Positions 1 to 8,120 of a stretch of 14,313 bases of DNA are shown in pieces; the first letter of the stretch is position 1, and each line of letters opens with the position of its first letter. The notes below the pieces were generated by a model that was given only the letters and a program-made list of their open reading frames with translations, had not been told where the DNA came from and did not search any database. The translations under genes and the position numbers were made by a program. This DNA comes from JBGPIK01 sp041484845 (GTDB taxonomy: Bacteria > Desulfobacterota > Binatia > UBA9968), in the NCBI GenBank assembly GCA_041484845.1, contig JBGPIK010000147.1:1-14313 (forward strand), given 5' to 3'.

Positions 1-1
1 C

Positions 2-886
2 TTCTGTCCCGGTTGGATCGCCAAGCGCGAGGGAATCTTTGCGAAGTATAACCTCGATGTGGAAATGGTATTGATGCAAGGCGCCTCAATGTATATGCCG
101 GCCTTGGCCAGCGGCAATATCCAGGTCCTTTACGGCGGCGGGACGGCAGTGTCCCGGGCGATCGCGACCGGCGGATTCGACCCCATCGTCATCGCTACCG
201 AGACGCGCTATGTGCCCCTGCGTTTGATGGTGAATGCTTCCATCCAAACCCCCGCCGATTTGAAAGGAAAAAAACTTGGAGCGGGACGAGCCGGGCTCGA
301 CGAATATGCAACCATCCTGTATTTGGAAAAAGTTGGCCTGACACCCGGCAAGGACGTCCAGATCGTTTATCTCGCCGGCGGCGTACCGAATCGCGCCGCA
401 GCCATGAAGCAAGGCCTCATCGACGGTGTAGCGGTAAATCCGCCGAATGAATACGAGCTCGAGAAGGCCGGTTTTCGCGAGCTTGCCAATTTCCTCGATC
501 TCAAAATGCCTTATGCCGGCGTGCCGCACACGGTGAGCAAAGCTTTTCGAGACCGAAACCGAAAAACGGTCGAAGACTACATGACGGCTGTAATCGAGGG
601 CATGCAAATCTTCCGGACTAACAAAGCGACGGCGTTCAAAGCGATTATTGAATTGACCCGCCAAAAAGACCCCGTGCTGCTGGAGCGAACCTACGAATCT
701 TATTCGAAACAATACGACGCCATTGGCGGCGTGCCCATACCCTGGGAATCCGGCATCGAAAGCATGATCACAGGCTTTCATGAGCGCTTTAATCCCCAGG
801 GCATTAAAAACCACGATGCGAAACCTTTTCTCGATCCATCCTTCGTGCAGAAAGCGGTCGAGCGTTTGAAGCTGGGCAAAAAGTAG
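2..886 (+). CDS. ABC transporter substrate-binding protein, NMT1/SsuA-like (5' end missing)
   Basis: The reading frame is open from base 2, so the gene starts outside the window; 294 residues remain. The visible start reads CPGWIAKREGIFAKYNLDVE, the usual opening of mature NMT1/THI5/SsuA-type receptors just after the signal peptide, so only the signal peptide and a few residues should be missing. Family features follow in order: a segment describing ligand-dependent binding (ASGNIQVLYGGGTA), the hinge-proximal ADLKGKKLG motif, the LYLEKVGL helix, and the GLIDGVAVNPPNE segment. The protein should be periplasmic and deliver a small organic ligand to an ABC permease, but no permease or ATPase is visible and the ligand cannot be read from sequence. 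Its stop lies 10 bp before the next receptor gene, so the two are probably cotranscribed. The family call is firm; the substrate is unknown. Confidence 0.88.
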   Translation, partial: FCPGWIAKREGIFAKYNLDVEMVLMQGASMYMPALASGNIQVLYGGGTAVSRAIATGGFDPIVIATETRYVPLRLMVNASIQTPADLKGKKLGAGRAGLDEYATILYLEKVGLTPGKDVQIVYLAGGVPNRAAAMKQGLIDGVAVNPPNEYELEKAGFRELANFLDLKMPYAGVPHTVSKAFRDRNRKTVEDYMTAVIEGMQIFRTNKATAFKAIIELTRQKDPVLLERTYESYSKQYDAIGGVPIPWESGIESMITGFHERFNPQGIKNHDAKPFLDPSFVQKAVERLKLGKK

Positions 887-896
887 CGTCAAGAAG

Positions 897-1907
897 ATGA
901 GCAAGCGGGCCGCCATTTTGTTCTCTGTGCTCGTACTTCAACTGCAACTCCTCCCCGCTTGGGCGCAGCAAAACTTAAAGCGAGTGGAGCAGGCGAAGAA
1001 AGAAGGAGAAGTGGTCTGGTATTCCAATCTGGCGTTGGATCGCGGCAATGCCATCGCTCAGGGATTCATGAAACTCTATCCGGCGATCAAAGTGAATTAT
1101 TTTCGCGCCAACGCGCCGCAACTCGCCAACCGCGTGCTCACCGAGGGACAGGCCGGCAAGACGCAAATGGACGCGCTGCTCATCTCGTTCTTTTTTCTCG
1201 ATCAATTGATCGACGCCGGTCTGCTGGAGCCTTACTGCTCACCGGAACGCGACGCTTTTCCCGCCGAGTTTAAGGACAAAGAGTGCCTCTGGACCCTGAT
1301 CAATGCCAACACGCACGTCATGGGGTACAACACGCAATTGGTGCAGAAAAGCGAAGCGCCGAAACATTACTCCGATCTGCTCAACTCCAAGTGGATAGGT
1401 AAGATGGTCCTTGACGATGAGGCTTACCGCTGGTTTGCCTATACCTTGGATAAGATGGGCGAAGACAAGGGGCTTGCGCTTATGAAGCGGCTCGCCGCCC
1501 AAAAACCGCAATTCCGCCATGGCGATACGCTGACGGCGCAACTCTTGGCCGCCGGCGAATTTTCCATCTGCATTGTCTGTTACGGCTATCGGCTCGAATT
1601 GATGAAAAGCAAGGGCGCGCCGGTGGATTGGAACGCCGATGAGCCGATGACCATCAGCGGCTCGACGATGTCTCTGGCAAGACGAAGCGTTCATCCCAAT
1701 GCGGCCCGGCTGCTTGTGGATTATGTTTTGTCGAAACAAGGCCAGACGTACCTCGCCTCATTTCTGACCGTGCCGGGGCGGAAAGACGTACCGCCTATAG
1801 CGCCCCGCTTGATTCAGGGCCTAAAGCTTCACCCCATTAAAATCGAGCTATCGAAGGGGCTGAACGCGCGCCGGGATCAGTTCCTGCAAATTTTTAAACA
1901 GGAATAG
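897..1907 (+). CDS. Extracellular solute-binding protein, family 1 (Fe3+ ABC receptor-like)
   Basis: 336 residues, the normal length for the FbpA/FutA/AfuA group of periplasmic binding proteins. Residues 1-23 form a signal peptide (MSKR n-region, hydrophobic core 5-20, AWA cleavage site before QQ). The mature N-terminus has the family hallmark KKEGEVVWYSN (35-44), followed by a helix ending in FMKLYP (57-62). Further on it has the LISFFFLDQLIDAGLLEPY hinge region and the C-terminal PNAARLLVDYVLSKQGQ helix typical of these receptors. The paired tyrosines that hold ferric iron in FbpA/FutA are not clearly kept: the corresponding area reads CYGYR (228-232), so iron is only one candidate ligand. 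The start has an adjacent AAGAAG purine tract but no well-spaced Shine-Dalgarno, which fits translational coupling to the receptor gene ending 10 bp upstream. It is a different fold class from that neighbour. Confidence 0.87.
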   Translation: MSKRAAILFSVLVLQLQLLPAWAQQNLKRVEQAKKEGEVVWYSNLALDRGNAIAQGFMKLYPAIKVNYFRANAPQLANRVLTEGQAGKTQMDALLISFFFLDQLIDAGLLEPYCSPERDAFPAEFKDKECLWTLINANTHVMGYNTQLVQKSEAPKHYSDLLNSKWIGKMVLDDEAYRWFAYTLDKMGEDKGLALMKRLAAQKPQFRHGDTLTAQLLAAGEFSICIVCYGYRLELMKSKGAPVDWNADEPMTISGSTMSLARRSVHPNAARLLVDYVLSKQGQTYLASFLTVPGRKDVPPIAPRLIQGLKLHPIKIELSKGLNARRDQFLQIFKQE

Positions 1908-2018
1908 TTCCCATTATTCACGGTTAGAGGACAAACGATGACACTGTGTCAATCGAGGGGTGAACCGAAAATGCAAAGGGCAAAGCGCTAAGCGTAATTG
2001 AGCGAATGCTTCTGAAAG

Positions 2019-2039
2019 GCTCCTTGCTCCCTGCTCCCT
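2019..2039. repeat. Three tandem heptamers (GCTCCYT)
   Basis: GCTCCTT, GCTCCCT and GCTCCCT follow one another directly in the gap between the solute-binding protein gene and hyuB. This is a short pyrimidine-rich microsatellite-like tract with no visible coding or CRISPR character. The rest of 1908-2121 shows nothing else recognisable. Confidence 0.7.
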
Positions 2040-2121
2040 CCGCTATGCAAAAAGGCACAGGCCCATTGCCTCGCTCTGGAGGGCGCGCCCCTCGATCGCT
2101 CTCATGCGTGAATAATTCGGA

Positions 2122-2258
2122 CTAGGAGTCTGTCGGAGTAATCGAAATATGCCTGTTTTGGGGGGTACCAAAACCATTACCCGGGACGAGATCATTGATC
2201 CTGAGCCAAATGTGAAAGAAATATTTTTTGCTCAACTAATTCTCCGACAGGCTCCTAG
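2122..2258. mobile_element. MITE-like element with 17-bp terminal inverted repeats
   Basis: Positions 2122-2138 (CTAGGAGTCTGTCGGAG) are the reverse complement of 2242-2258 (CTCCGACAGGCTCCTAG) with a single mismatch, giving a 137-bp element bounded by CTAG on both sides. IS630/Tc1-mariner transposases duplicate TA, and IS630 itself prefers CTAG targets, so the element fits a non-autonomous miniature transposon of that group. This assignment is inference. The interior holds a second palindrome, GTTTTGG (2155-2161) against CCAAAAC (2168-2174), and an AT-rich tract near the right end. There is no room for a transposase. The right boundary abuts the ribosome binding site of the hydantoinase gene. 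Confidence 0.72.
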
Positions 2259-2262
2259 GAGG
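2257..2262 (+). promoter_or_regulatory. Shine-Dalgarno AGGAGG of hyuB, overlapping the MITE end
   Basis: AGGAGG lies 10 nt before the ATG at 2273, slightly longer than the ideal spacing. Its first bases belong to the CTAG boundary of the inverted-repeat element, so the insertion sits directly on the translation signal. It supports the ATG at 2273 as the hyuB start. Confidence 0.7.
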
Positions 2263-2272
2263 TTCTCTGATT

Positions 2273-4009
2273 ATGGATGCCATCACCCGCGAAGTTGTCC
2301 GCTCGTCGCTGCTGGCCTATGCGGACGAAATGACCAAGAATTTTTGGCGCAGCTCTTACGGCGTCATGAATTACGAAGTTCGGGACTTCGCCGTGGGCTT
2401 CGTCGATCCGCAGGGCAGAATCGTCGTCCAATCCAGGTTCACTCACCCTGCCTTCACCGCCGACTTTGGCTATGTGGTCAGAGACGCGGTGGCCGAGCAA
2501 GATGAAATCAATCCGGGCGACGTCATTATCTCGAACGATCCTGATTCTCAAGGCCAGCATCTCAACAACGTCGTCGTGATTATGCCGGTCTACTTCGATC
2601 AGGCGCTGGTAGCCTATTCGTGTGTCCGGGCCCATTGGCAGGATATCGGCGGTGCAACCGTCGGCTCCAGCGGGACCAGGACGACCGACATTTTTCAGGA
2701 AGGGCTGCAACTTAAAGCGATCAAAATCTATGACCGAGGCGTTCCCAACAAGGAAGTCTTAAAAATCATCCGCAGCAACTCCCGTTTCCCGGACATCACA
2801 CTGGGAGATTTCAACGCTCAGATCGCCGCCTGTAAGCTGGGCGAAAGACGTCTTTGCGCGCTCCTCGCCAAGTACGGCGTCAGCGATGTGACGACGGCTA
2901 TTCATGAAGGTTGGGATATGTCGGAGAAAGCGGCGCGCGCCGCGCTGCGCGAAATACCCAACGGCGAGTATCTGGCGGAATCCTTCCTGGATAATGACGG
3001 CGTTGAGTTGGACCGCCCGGTCCCTATCAAGGTACGGATAAAAGTCGAAGATGAAAAAATGATCATCGACTTTTCCGAAATCGCCGACCAAACCCGGGGG
3101 CCGATTAACAGCGGTTATTTTGGCGGCGCCCTGAACGTCGGCCGGATCGCGTTTAAATGTTTAACCACGCCGCGTTTGCCGTCGGACGAAGGATGCTTCC
3201 GGCCCGTTGACATCATTTGCCCGAAAGGAAAAATACTGAATGCCCGTCCGCCCGCGCCCTTGGGGCATTGGTCCGTTCCCTTCCCAACGATTTTAGACAC
3301 GATCTTCAAGGCCCTATCGGCGGCAATCCCGCAGCGCATTCCGGCTTCGACGCGAGGAGACGCGCGCGGCGTCGGCGTCAGCGGTTTTGACGCTGCGAAG
3401 AGAAAGTTTTTTCACATCAGTCCGCCGCACATGGGCGGCCATGGGGCGCGCCCGAGCGCCGACGGTCCGGCGCCCAAATGCGCCATCCAGCAAGGGGATG
3501 AACATGCCGTACCCATTGAGATATGCGAAATCAAGTCACCGATTTTGTTCGACTCAATACGTTTGCGTCAGGATTCGGGCGGCGCTGGAAAATACCGTGG
3601 TGGGCTCGGCATCGAAGCGGTTTTCGGTATGGAAATCGAAGGTCGCTTGAGGAATATGATGATTCGCTCGCAGTGCTTACCGTGGGGCGTCCAGGGTGGC
3701 AAACATGGGGCGGCTAACGAAGCCTACGTTATCAAACCTGATGGACCTGAAGAAAAGCTTCCGCGGGCGACGGATTTTCCCTTACCCAAAGGATGGAAAG
3801 TCAGATTGAGAACGGGCGGAGGTGGTGGATATGGCAATCCGTTGGAACGAAACGAAGCAGAAGTCCTGCAAGACGTAGTCAACGGCTATGTTTCATTACT
3901 ATCCGCTGAACGCGACTACGGCGTCGTGATCGATCCGCTTCGTTTGACACTCGATCACGATGCCACCTCGAGAAAGCGCGAAGAAATGAGAGGCGTACAC
4001 GGCGAATGA
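2273..4009 (+). CDS. hyuB: Hydantoinase B / oxoprolinase family subunit (HyuB-like)
   Basis: 578 residues, full length for the HyuB family. These proteins pair with HyuA for ATP-dependent opening of cyclic amides such as N-methylhydantoin, 5-oxoproline or lactams; relatives are subunits of acetone and acetophenone carboxylases. The N-terminal ITREVVRSSL helix, EVRDFAVGFVDPQGRIVVQS (35-54), PGDVIISNDP (81-90), HWQDIGG (121-127) and DFNAQIAA (179-186) follow the family pattern. By comparison with the metal site I recall for caprolactamase CapB (Asp, His, Asp, His), the ligands here would be D38, H96, N99 and H121, so the third would be Asn instead of Asp. The C-terminal part has the expected Gly-rich strand KVRLRTGGGGGYGNPLER. 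The ATG is supported by AGGAGG, and the stop overlaps the hyuA start (ATGA), so the two subunits are cotranslated. The exact substrate is not determined. Confidence 0.93.
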   Translation: MDAITREVVRSSLLAYADEMTKNFWRSSYGVMNYEVRDFAVGFVDPQGRIVVQSRFTHPAFTADFGYVVRDAVAEQDEINPGDVIISNDPDSQGQHLNNVVVIMPVYFDQALVAYSCVRAHWQDIGGATVGSSGTRTTDIFQEGLQLKAIKIYDRGVPNKEVLKIIRSNSRFPDITLGDFNAQIAACKLGERRLCALLAKYGVSDVTTAIHEGWDMSEKAARAALREIPNGEYLAESFLDNDGVELDRPVPIKVRIKVEDEKMIIDFSEIADQTRGPINSGYFGGALNVGRIAFKCLTTPRLPSDEGCFRPVDIICPKGKILNARPPAPLGHWSVPFPTILDTIFKALSAAIPQRIPASTRGDARGVGVSGFDAAKRKFFHISPPHMGGHGARPSADGPAPKCAIQQGDEHAVPIEICEIKSPILFDSIRLRQDSGGAGKYRGGLGIEAVFGMEIEGRLRNMMIRSQCLPWGVQGGKHGAANEAYVIKPDGPEEKLPRATDFPLPKGWKVRLRTGGGGGYGNPLERNEAEVLQDVVNGYVSLLSAERDYGVVIDPLRLTLDHDATSRKREEMRGVHGE

Positions 4010-6057
4010 TACGCATTGCGACAGATGTCGGCGGTACCTTTACCGACCTGGTTGCTTTTAATGAGCAGACCAAGCGCCTGACGGCGACCAAAGCCTCGAC
4101 CTCGCTCGACGTGATCGGCGGTCTCATTGAAACCATTGCTAAGAGTCGCATCCCTTTGGCGTCGGTAGACTTTTTTCTTCATGGCAGCACCATCGCGATC
4201 AACACCGTCATCGAGCGCAAAGGCGCCAAAACAGCTTTACTGACGACTCAAGGATTTGAAGATATCATCGAAATTGGTAGAGGAAACATACCGAATTCAT
4301 TTGATCTTCTTTTCTCTACCCCCGCGCCGCTTATACCTGCGGGCCTGCGTATTGGGATTGTCGAGCGTACGCTTCACACCGGCGCCATTCACCGTCCTCT
4401 GGATGTAACCGACGCTCGCGCAAAAGTCCGCTGGCTCTTGGAGAATGGAGTCCAGGCGATCGCCGTATGCTTGCTGCATTCCTATGCTAATCCCGAGCAC
4501 GAAATCTTGTTGGAGAAAATCATCAGGGAACTGGACCCGAACTGTTTTGCATCGATTTCGAGCCGTATTCTGCGCCAGTATAGAGAATACGAGCGCTCAT
4601 CCACGGCGATTCTAAACGGCTACATCGGGCCCAAAGTCAGCCTCTATCTTGACAATCTGAAGTCCCATTTGTCCGAGAACGGTTTTCACGGCCACGCGCT
4701 GATCATGCAGTCGAACGGCGGCACCATGCCGATCGATGTCGCCGGAGATCAGCCCTGCCGCACTATGGAATCCGGACCCGTGGGTGGAACGATCGGAACT
4801 GCGCATCTGGCCCGAAGCCTGGGATTTGACAACGCCATCGCCTTCGATATGGGCGGCACCACGGCAAAAGTCAGCACCATTCAGAAAGGGGACGTTACTT
4901 TAACCGACGGCTACACGATCGGCGAGTACGGACACGGCTTTCCGCTTCAACTGCCTGTGGTCGACATCCTGGAAGTCGGCTCCGGCGGTGGAAGCATCGC
5001 GGGATTGGATGAAACCGGAGCCCTGAAGGTGGGGCCGCAAAGTGCCGGCGCGATTCCCGGTCCGGCCTGCTATCGGCAAGGCAATGTTCGTCCGACGGTG
5101 ACTGACGCGGACTTGGTTCTCGGCCGGTTGAATCCGAATTATTTTTTGGGCGGCGAGATCCAGTTAGGCTTGGGGGAGGCACGGCAGGCGATCCAAAAAT
5201 CGGTTGCGGAAGCATTGGGCTTGGACTTGGTCCACGCGGCCCACGGCATCGTTAAGGTCGCCGACACCAATATGGCCCACGCCGTGGGTGTCATGACGGT
5301 CGAGAGAGGTTACGATCCGCGCGAATTTGTCATGGTCGCTTACGGCGGCGCCGGGCCTTGTCACGCTGCCTCGGTGGCGAAAGAGCTCGGCATAAAAAGA
5401 ATTGTGATTCCCTGTCTGCCGGGAAATTTTTCTGCGTTTGGAATGCTCTTCGCAGATTTTAAGCACGAGTATGTGTTGAGTTATGTGGAGTCGCTGACTC
5501 ACGTCGATGCGCGTGAGTTGGAAGCAGCTTACACCGCTATGGAGCGACAAGCTTTAGACGAGATCCAGCGCGAGGGCTTTGGACTTAACGATATCCTGTT
5601 AAAGCGACAAGTGGAAATGCGCTACGAGGGACAGGAGTTTACGCTTGTCGTGCCGTTTGCAGATAAGCCCATCGACGATCACGCTAAGACAAACATCAAA
5701 AACCATTTCGATGCCGCTTATGACATCCGTTACGGACACTCTTTTCCAACGTCCGGAGGGGAGATTGTCAGTCTACGACTGGAAATCTATGGCCTATTGG
5801 AAAAGCCCGAGTTGACCCGCATGATCCTTGAGGACACGCAAAGAAAAGAGGGTCCGACGGCGGAAAGAGACGTTTATTTCGAGAATCTAGGTTTCACGCG
5901 CTGCAAAATTTTCCGCCGCATGAATTTGACCGAAGAGTCGAAAATCGTTGGGCCGGCGATCATCGAAGAGCCGGCTTCAACTACGGTTGTTCATCCGGGA
6001 GACGTCCTCACCGTGGACAAAATAGGAAACTTGCTCATCGATTTGAAAGCCGATTAG
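4006..6057 (+). CDS. hyuA: Hydantoinase A / oxoprolinase family subunit (HyuA-like, ATP-binding)
   Basis: 683 residues, normal for HyuA. This subunit binds ATP and phosphorylates the cyclic amide before the HyuB half completes hydrolysis, both in the cytoplasm. The actin-like ATPase signatures are intact: DVGGTFTD (7-14), LHGSTIAINTVIER (58-71), ESGPVGG (255-261), FDMGGTTAKVS (280-290) and EVGSGGGS (323-330). GPQSAGAIPGPACY (343-356) and TVTDADLVLGRLNP (364-377) then follow. A C-terminal domain with the typical RYEGQEFTL segment completes the protein. The ATG overlaps the last four bases of hyuB, and the start MIRIATDVGGTFTD has the usual spacing to the phosphate loop. The order B then A differs from the frequent A-B order. 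Carboxylase relatives need extra subunits that are absent here, so amide hydrolysis is more likely; N-methylhydantoin, hydantoin, oxoproline or a lactam all remain possible. Confidence 0.94.
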   Translation: MIRIATDVGGTFTDLVAFNEQTKRLTATKASTSLDVIGGLIETIAKSRIPLASVDFFLHGSTIAINTVIERKGAKTALLTTQGFEDIIEIGRGNIPNSFDLLFSTPAPLIPAGLRIGIVERTLHTGAIHRPLDVTDARAKVRWLLENGVQAIAVCLLHSYANPEHEILLEKIIRELDPNCFASISSRILRQYREYERSSTAILNGYIGPKVSLYLDNLKSHLSENGFHGHALIMQSNGGTMPIDVAGDQPCRTMESGPVGGTIGTAHLARSLGFDNAIAFDMGGTTAKVSTIQKGDVTLTDGYTIGEYGHGFPLQLPVVDILEVGSGGGSIAGLDETGALKVGPQSAGAIPGPACYRQGNVRPTVTDADLVLGRLNPNYFLGGEIQLGLGEARQAIQKSVAEALGLDLVHAAHGIVKVADTNMAHAVGVMTVERGYDPREFVMVAYGGAGPCHAASVAKELGIKRIVIPCLPGNFSAFGMLFADFKHEYVLSYVESLTHVDARELEAAYTAMERQALDEIQREGFGLNDILLKRQVEMRYEGQEFTLVVPFADKPIDDHAKTNIKNHFDAAYDIRYGHSFPTSGGEIVSLRLEIYGLLEKPELTRMILEDTQRKEGPTAERDVYFENLGFTRCKIFRRMNLTEESKIVGPAIIEEPASTTVVHPGDVLTVDKIGNLLIDLKAD

Positions 6058-6088
6058 GCTTTACGCTCCCCCCGTAATCGGCGCGGAA

Positions 6089-6295
6089 CTAATGTGGCGT
6101 CTCAGAAGTTCATTTAAATACTTCAAACGATGACAGCGGCTGAACTCCAACTCAAATCCCCCTCTGTCCCCCTTTTTCAAAAGGGGGAATTTACTCCGTC
6201 GGACTCTAACCCCTCTTTGGAAAAGAGGGGAAGGGGAGATTTTTGGGCGGATTGAGACGTAAATTATGTGGCGGATTTCTGAGACAGGACACTAG
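6089..6295. mobile_element. Second MITE-like element with imperfect ~21-bp terminal inverted repeats
   Basis: The left end, CTAATGTGGCGTCTCAGAAG from 6089, and the right end, TTTCTGAGACAGGACACTAG (6276-6295), pair as inverted repeats with about 16 of 22 positions matched. This includes a perfect 9-bp core, GTCTCAGAA (6099-6107) against TTCTGAGAC (6277-6285). The right end finishes in CTAG and the left begins CTAA. The element carries the two hairpins listed separately and a direct repeat GGCGGATT (6246-6253 and 6270-6277). There is no coding capacity. It fills the gap between the convergent hyuA and ThDP-enzyme genes. Confidence 0.55.
6155..6244. repeat. Compound palindromic (REP-like) repeat with two G/C-tract hairpins
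   Basis: Hairpin 1 pairs TCCCCCTTTT (6167-6176) with AAAAGGGGGA (6179-6188); the innermost pairs must open to make a loop. Hairpin 2 pairs CCCCTCTTT (6210-6218) with AAAGAGGGG (6222-6230). Outer arms AAATCCCCCT and GGGGAGATTT bracket both imperfectly. A run of five T follows at 6240-6244, so the block could also terminate transcription from hyuA, and in the other orientation from the ThDP-enzyme gene. This kind of CCCCCTTTTTCAAAAGGGGG mosaic is a widespread intergenic repeat type in several bacterial phyla, as far as I recall. Confidence 0.65.
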
Positions 6296-6321
6296 GCTCG
6301 CTACTTCTTAAACATTCCGAG

Positions 6322-8067
6322 TCAAGCCAAGGGATTCTTGCAGATCACGTTGACCAACGCCTGGCGTCTTTCTTCCTTTACGGCCTTCAGCGCCCGTTGT
6401 AATGCATCGGGAAGTTCCGCCGGTTCCTCGACCCGCGCGGCGTACGCCCCGCACGCTTGCGCCGTCAGCTCGAAGTGCGGCGACGGACTCAGATCGGTGC
6501 CGGGAAAGTTCCGCGTCTTCTGCGCGACCCCATCGGGATAAAGCCCCCGGGCCGCAGCGATGGTCGCGTTCCATGCCTGGTTATTGTAGACGACCGTAAG
6601 AAAAGGAATGCGGTATTTTTGCGCCGTAAAGTGACAAGCCGTCGGCGCGCAAAACATGTAGGAGCCGTCTCCCACCGCCGCGATAACGGTTGCATCGGGC
6701 GCGCCAAGCTTGGCTCCGATGGCGGCGCCGACCCCCCATCCTAGGTGGCCAGCGGGGGGCGTGCTGAACTGAGACCCCGCACGATTCAATCGAATGACCT
6801 CCGCAAGACGCGACGTCACCGTCTCATTAAAAATGATGGTCTTGTCATCCATGAGGTCGCCGATGCATTGTGACAGCCACATCGGGCTTATCGGCTTTTG
6901 ATCTTTGACCGCGGCGACATTCGCTTCCATTTCACGAATCATCGCACGGTGTTCGGCTTCGACCTTTTTCCGCCGCTCCTCGATTTTGTTCTTGGACCCA
7001 GAGCCCGCCGCCAATTTACCTTTAATAATGGAATTTAAAACCGGCAGCGCGATCTCGGAACATGCAGTCACCGGCAAATCGGCGGAAAAGCCCCAGCCCG
7101 GAATCGACGTGAATAGCGGGTCGCGCTCGAGGTGGATGATCGTGACATCGGGCCTGAGCGCGTCGCGCCGCGGCGGTTCCCATGGCACGTCGATGTCCAT
7201 GAAAAAAAGCACGTCGGCATTTTTTGCATATTTGAGCGTCTGTGTGCCGACGTACAGAGGATGGTCGGTCGGGAAGTTCACGTAATTGGGAGTCTGGACG
7301 ACGGGAATCGAAAGCAACTCGGCAAATTCAATCAAGTGCGCTACGGCTTCGGGATTGCGTCCAAGATACTTGGTCACGACGAGCGGATTCTCCGCCTCGA
7401 TCAACAGCTCGGCGATTTTTTCGAGCGCTGCCGGATCGGCGTGAATCTTGGTCGCCGGCTCTAAAGAACCCGAGATCACTCGAGTGCATTCCAAGGCTTC
7501 GCACAACCACTCGCGCGGCAAGGTTAAATAAACGGGGCCGCGGGGCTCGCTCATGGCGATCTTATACGCCCGCGCAACCACCGCTGGAAGATTCTGATTC
7601 GTTCTCAGCTCATAGTCCCATTTGACGAATTCGCGGATGATACTCCCCTGATCGCGCGATTCCTGGCGCCAGTGAATGTTCTGGCTCTTGCCGCCCGGCA
7701 ACTCCCCTTCCGTAATCGGCGTTCTCCCCGCAAGCAAAAAAACGGGAACGTTAGACGATTGGGCATTAATAATGCCGCCGAGCGCATTCGCCGTCCCTGG
7801 AAGGGTGTGGACTAACACCATTTGCGGTTTTTGCGTGACGTTGTAATAACCGTGCGCCATGGAGACCGCCGCCAACTCGTGCGGCACGACGATAGGCTGG
7901 ATATCGTTGGGGTCTTCTCTGGCCGTTTTGGCTAGCGCTTCGATAATTGGTCCGTGATCCGTGCCGGTGTTGGCGAATAGATAGCGAACAACCCCCAGCG
8001 CGCGCACCTGCGCCAAGAAAGCCTCGGCGCCGCTGGTAACGGGAACGGTCGTGTTTGTTTCTATCAT
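6322..8067 (-). CDS. Thiamine diphosphate-dependent enzyme, acetolactate synthase/benzoylformate decarboxylase superfamily
   Basis: 581 residues with the usual three-domain ThDP layout. The N-terminal Pyr domain has the catalytic glutamate E64 in VPHELAAVSMAHGYY (61-75) and the following HTLPGTANALGGIINAQ segment (87-103). A central domain of the Rossmann-like type spans about residues 205-340. The C-terminal PP domain has HLGWGVGAAIGAKLG (441-455) and the Mg-ThDP motif GDGS (466-469) ending in NN (495-496). The protein should decarboxylate a 2-oxo acid or transfer the resulting aldehyde unit; the substrate cannot be assigned. It is unlikely to be the biosynthetic IlvB, because no ilvN-type regulatory subunit or other branched-chain gene is nearby. 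The ATG at 8067 is supported by AGGAGA seven bases upstream (complement of 8075-8080). It is transcribed alone, convergent with hyuBA and divergent from the GrdE-like gene. Confidence 0.88.
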   Translation of the reverse strand: MIETNTTVPVTSGAEAFLAQVRALGVVRYLFANTGTDHGPIIEALAKTAREDPNDIQPIVVPHELAAVSMAHGYYNVTQKPQMVLVHTLPGTANALGGIINAQSSNVPVFLLAGRTPITEGELPGGKSQNIHWRQESRDQGSIIREFVKWDYELRTNQNLPAVVARAYKIAMSEPRGPVYLTLPREWLCEALECTRVISGSLEPATKIHADPAALEKIAELLIEAENPLVVTKYLGRNPEAVAHLIEFAELLSIPVVQTPNYVNFPTDHPLYVGTQTLKYAKNADVLFFMDIDVPWEPPRRDALRPDVTIIHLERDPLFTSIPGWGFSADLPVTACSEIALPVLNSIIKGKLAAGSGSKNKIEERRKKVEAEHRAMIREMEANVAAVKDQKPISPMWLSQCIGDLMDDKTIIFNETVTSRLAEVIRLNRAGSQFSTPPAGHLGWGVGAAIGAKLGAPDATVIAAVGDGSYMFCAPTACHFTAQKYRIPFLTVVYNNQAWNATIAAARGLYPDGVAQKTRNFPGTDLSPSPHFELTAQACGAYAARVEEPAELPDALQRALKAVKEERRQALVNVICKNPLA

Positions 8068-8120
8068 GGGGACTTCTCCTGTTTAGTTGGGATGTGCCGA
8101 TCGAGCAAGGGAGGAAGGTT

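Noticed and set aside
86..916. Long open frame on the minus strand (276 codons)
   Set aside because: It is antisense to the receptor gene, whose protein has clear family motifs; the minus-strand translation shows no recognisable domain and has a composition typical of a shadow frame.
2019..2039. CRISPR-like array
   Set aside because: The repeats are 7 bp and directly adjacent, without spacers; there are no cas genes.
2149..2505. Open frame starting inside the MITE-like element
   Set aside because: It runs out of the element into hyuB in another frame, has no family features, and its ATG lacks a good ribosome binding site.
2273..6057. Acetone or acetophenone carboxylase
   Set aside because: The additional small or core subunits those carboxylases need are absent, and the pair matches the plain HyuB-HyuA arrangement.
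6322..8067. Biosynthetic acetolactate synthase large subunit (IlvB)
   Set aside because: No ilvN or ilvC neighbour, and the Pyr-domain motif reads PHEL and HTLPGTAN, unlike the RHEQ and TSGPGATN pattern of IlvB.
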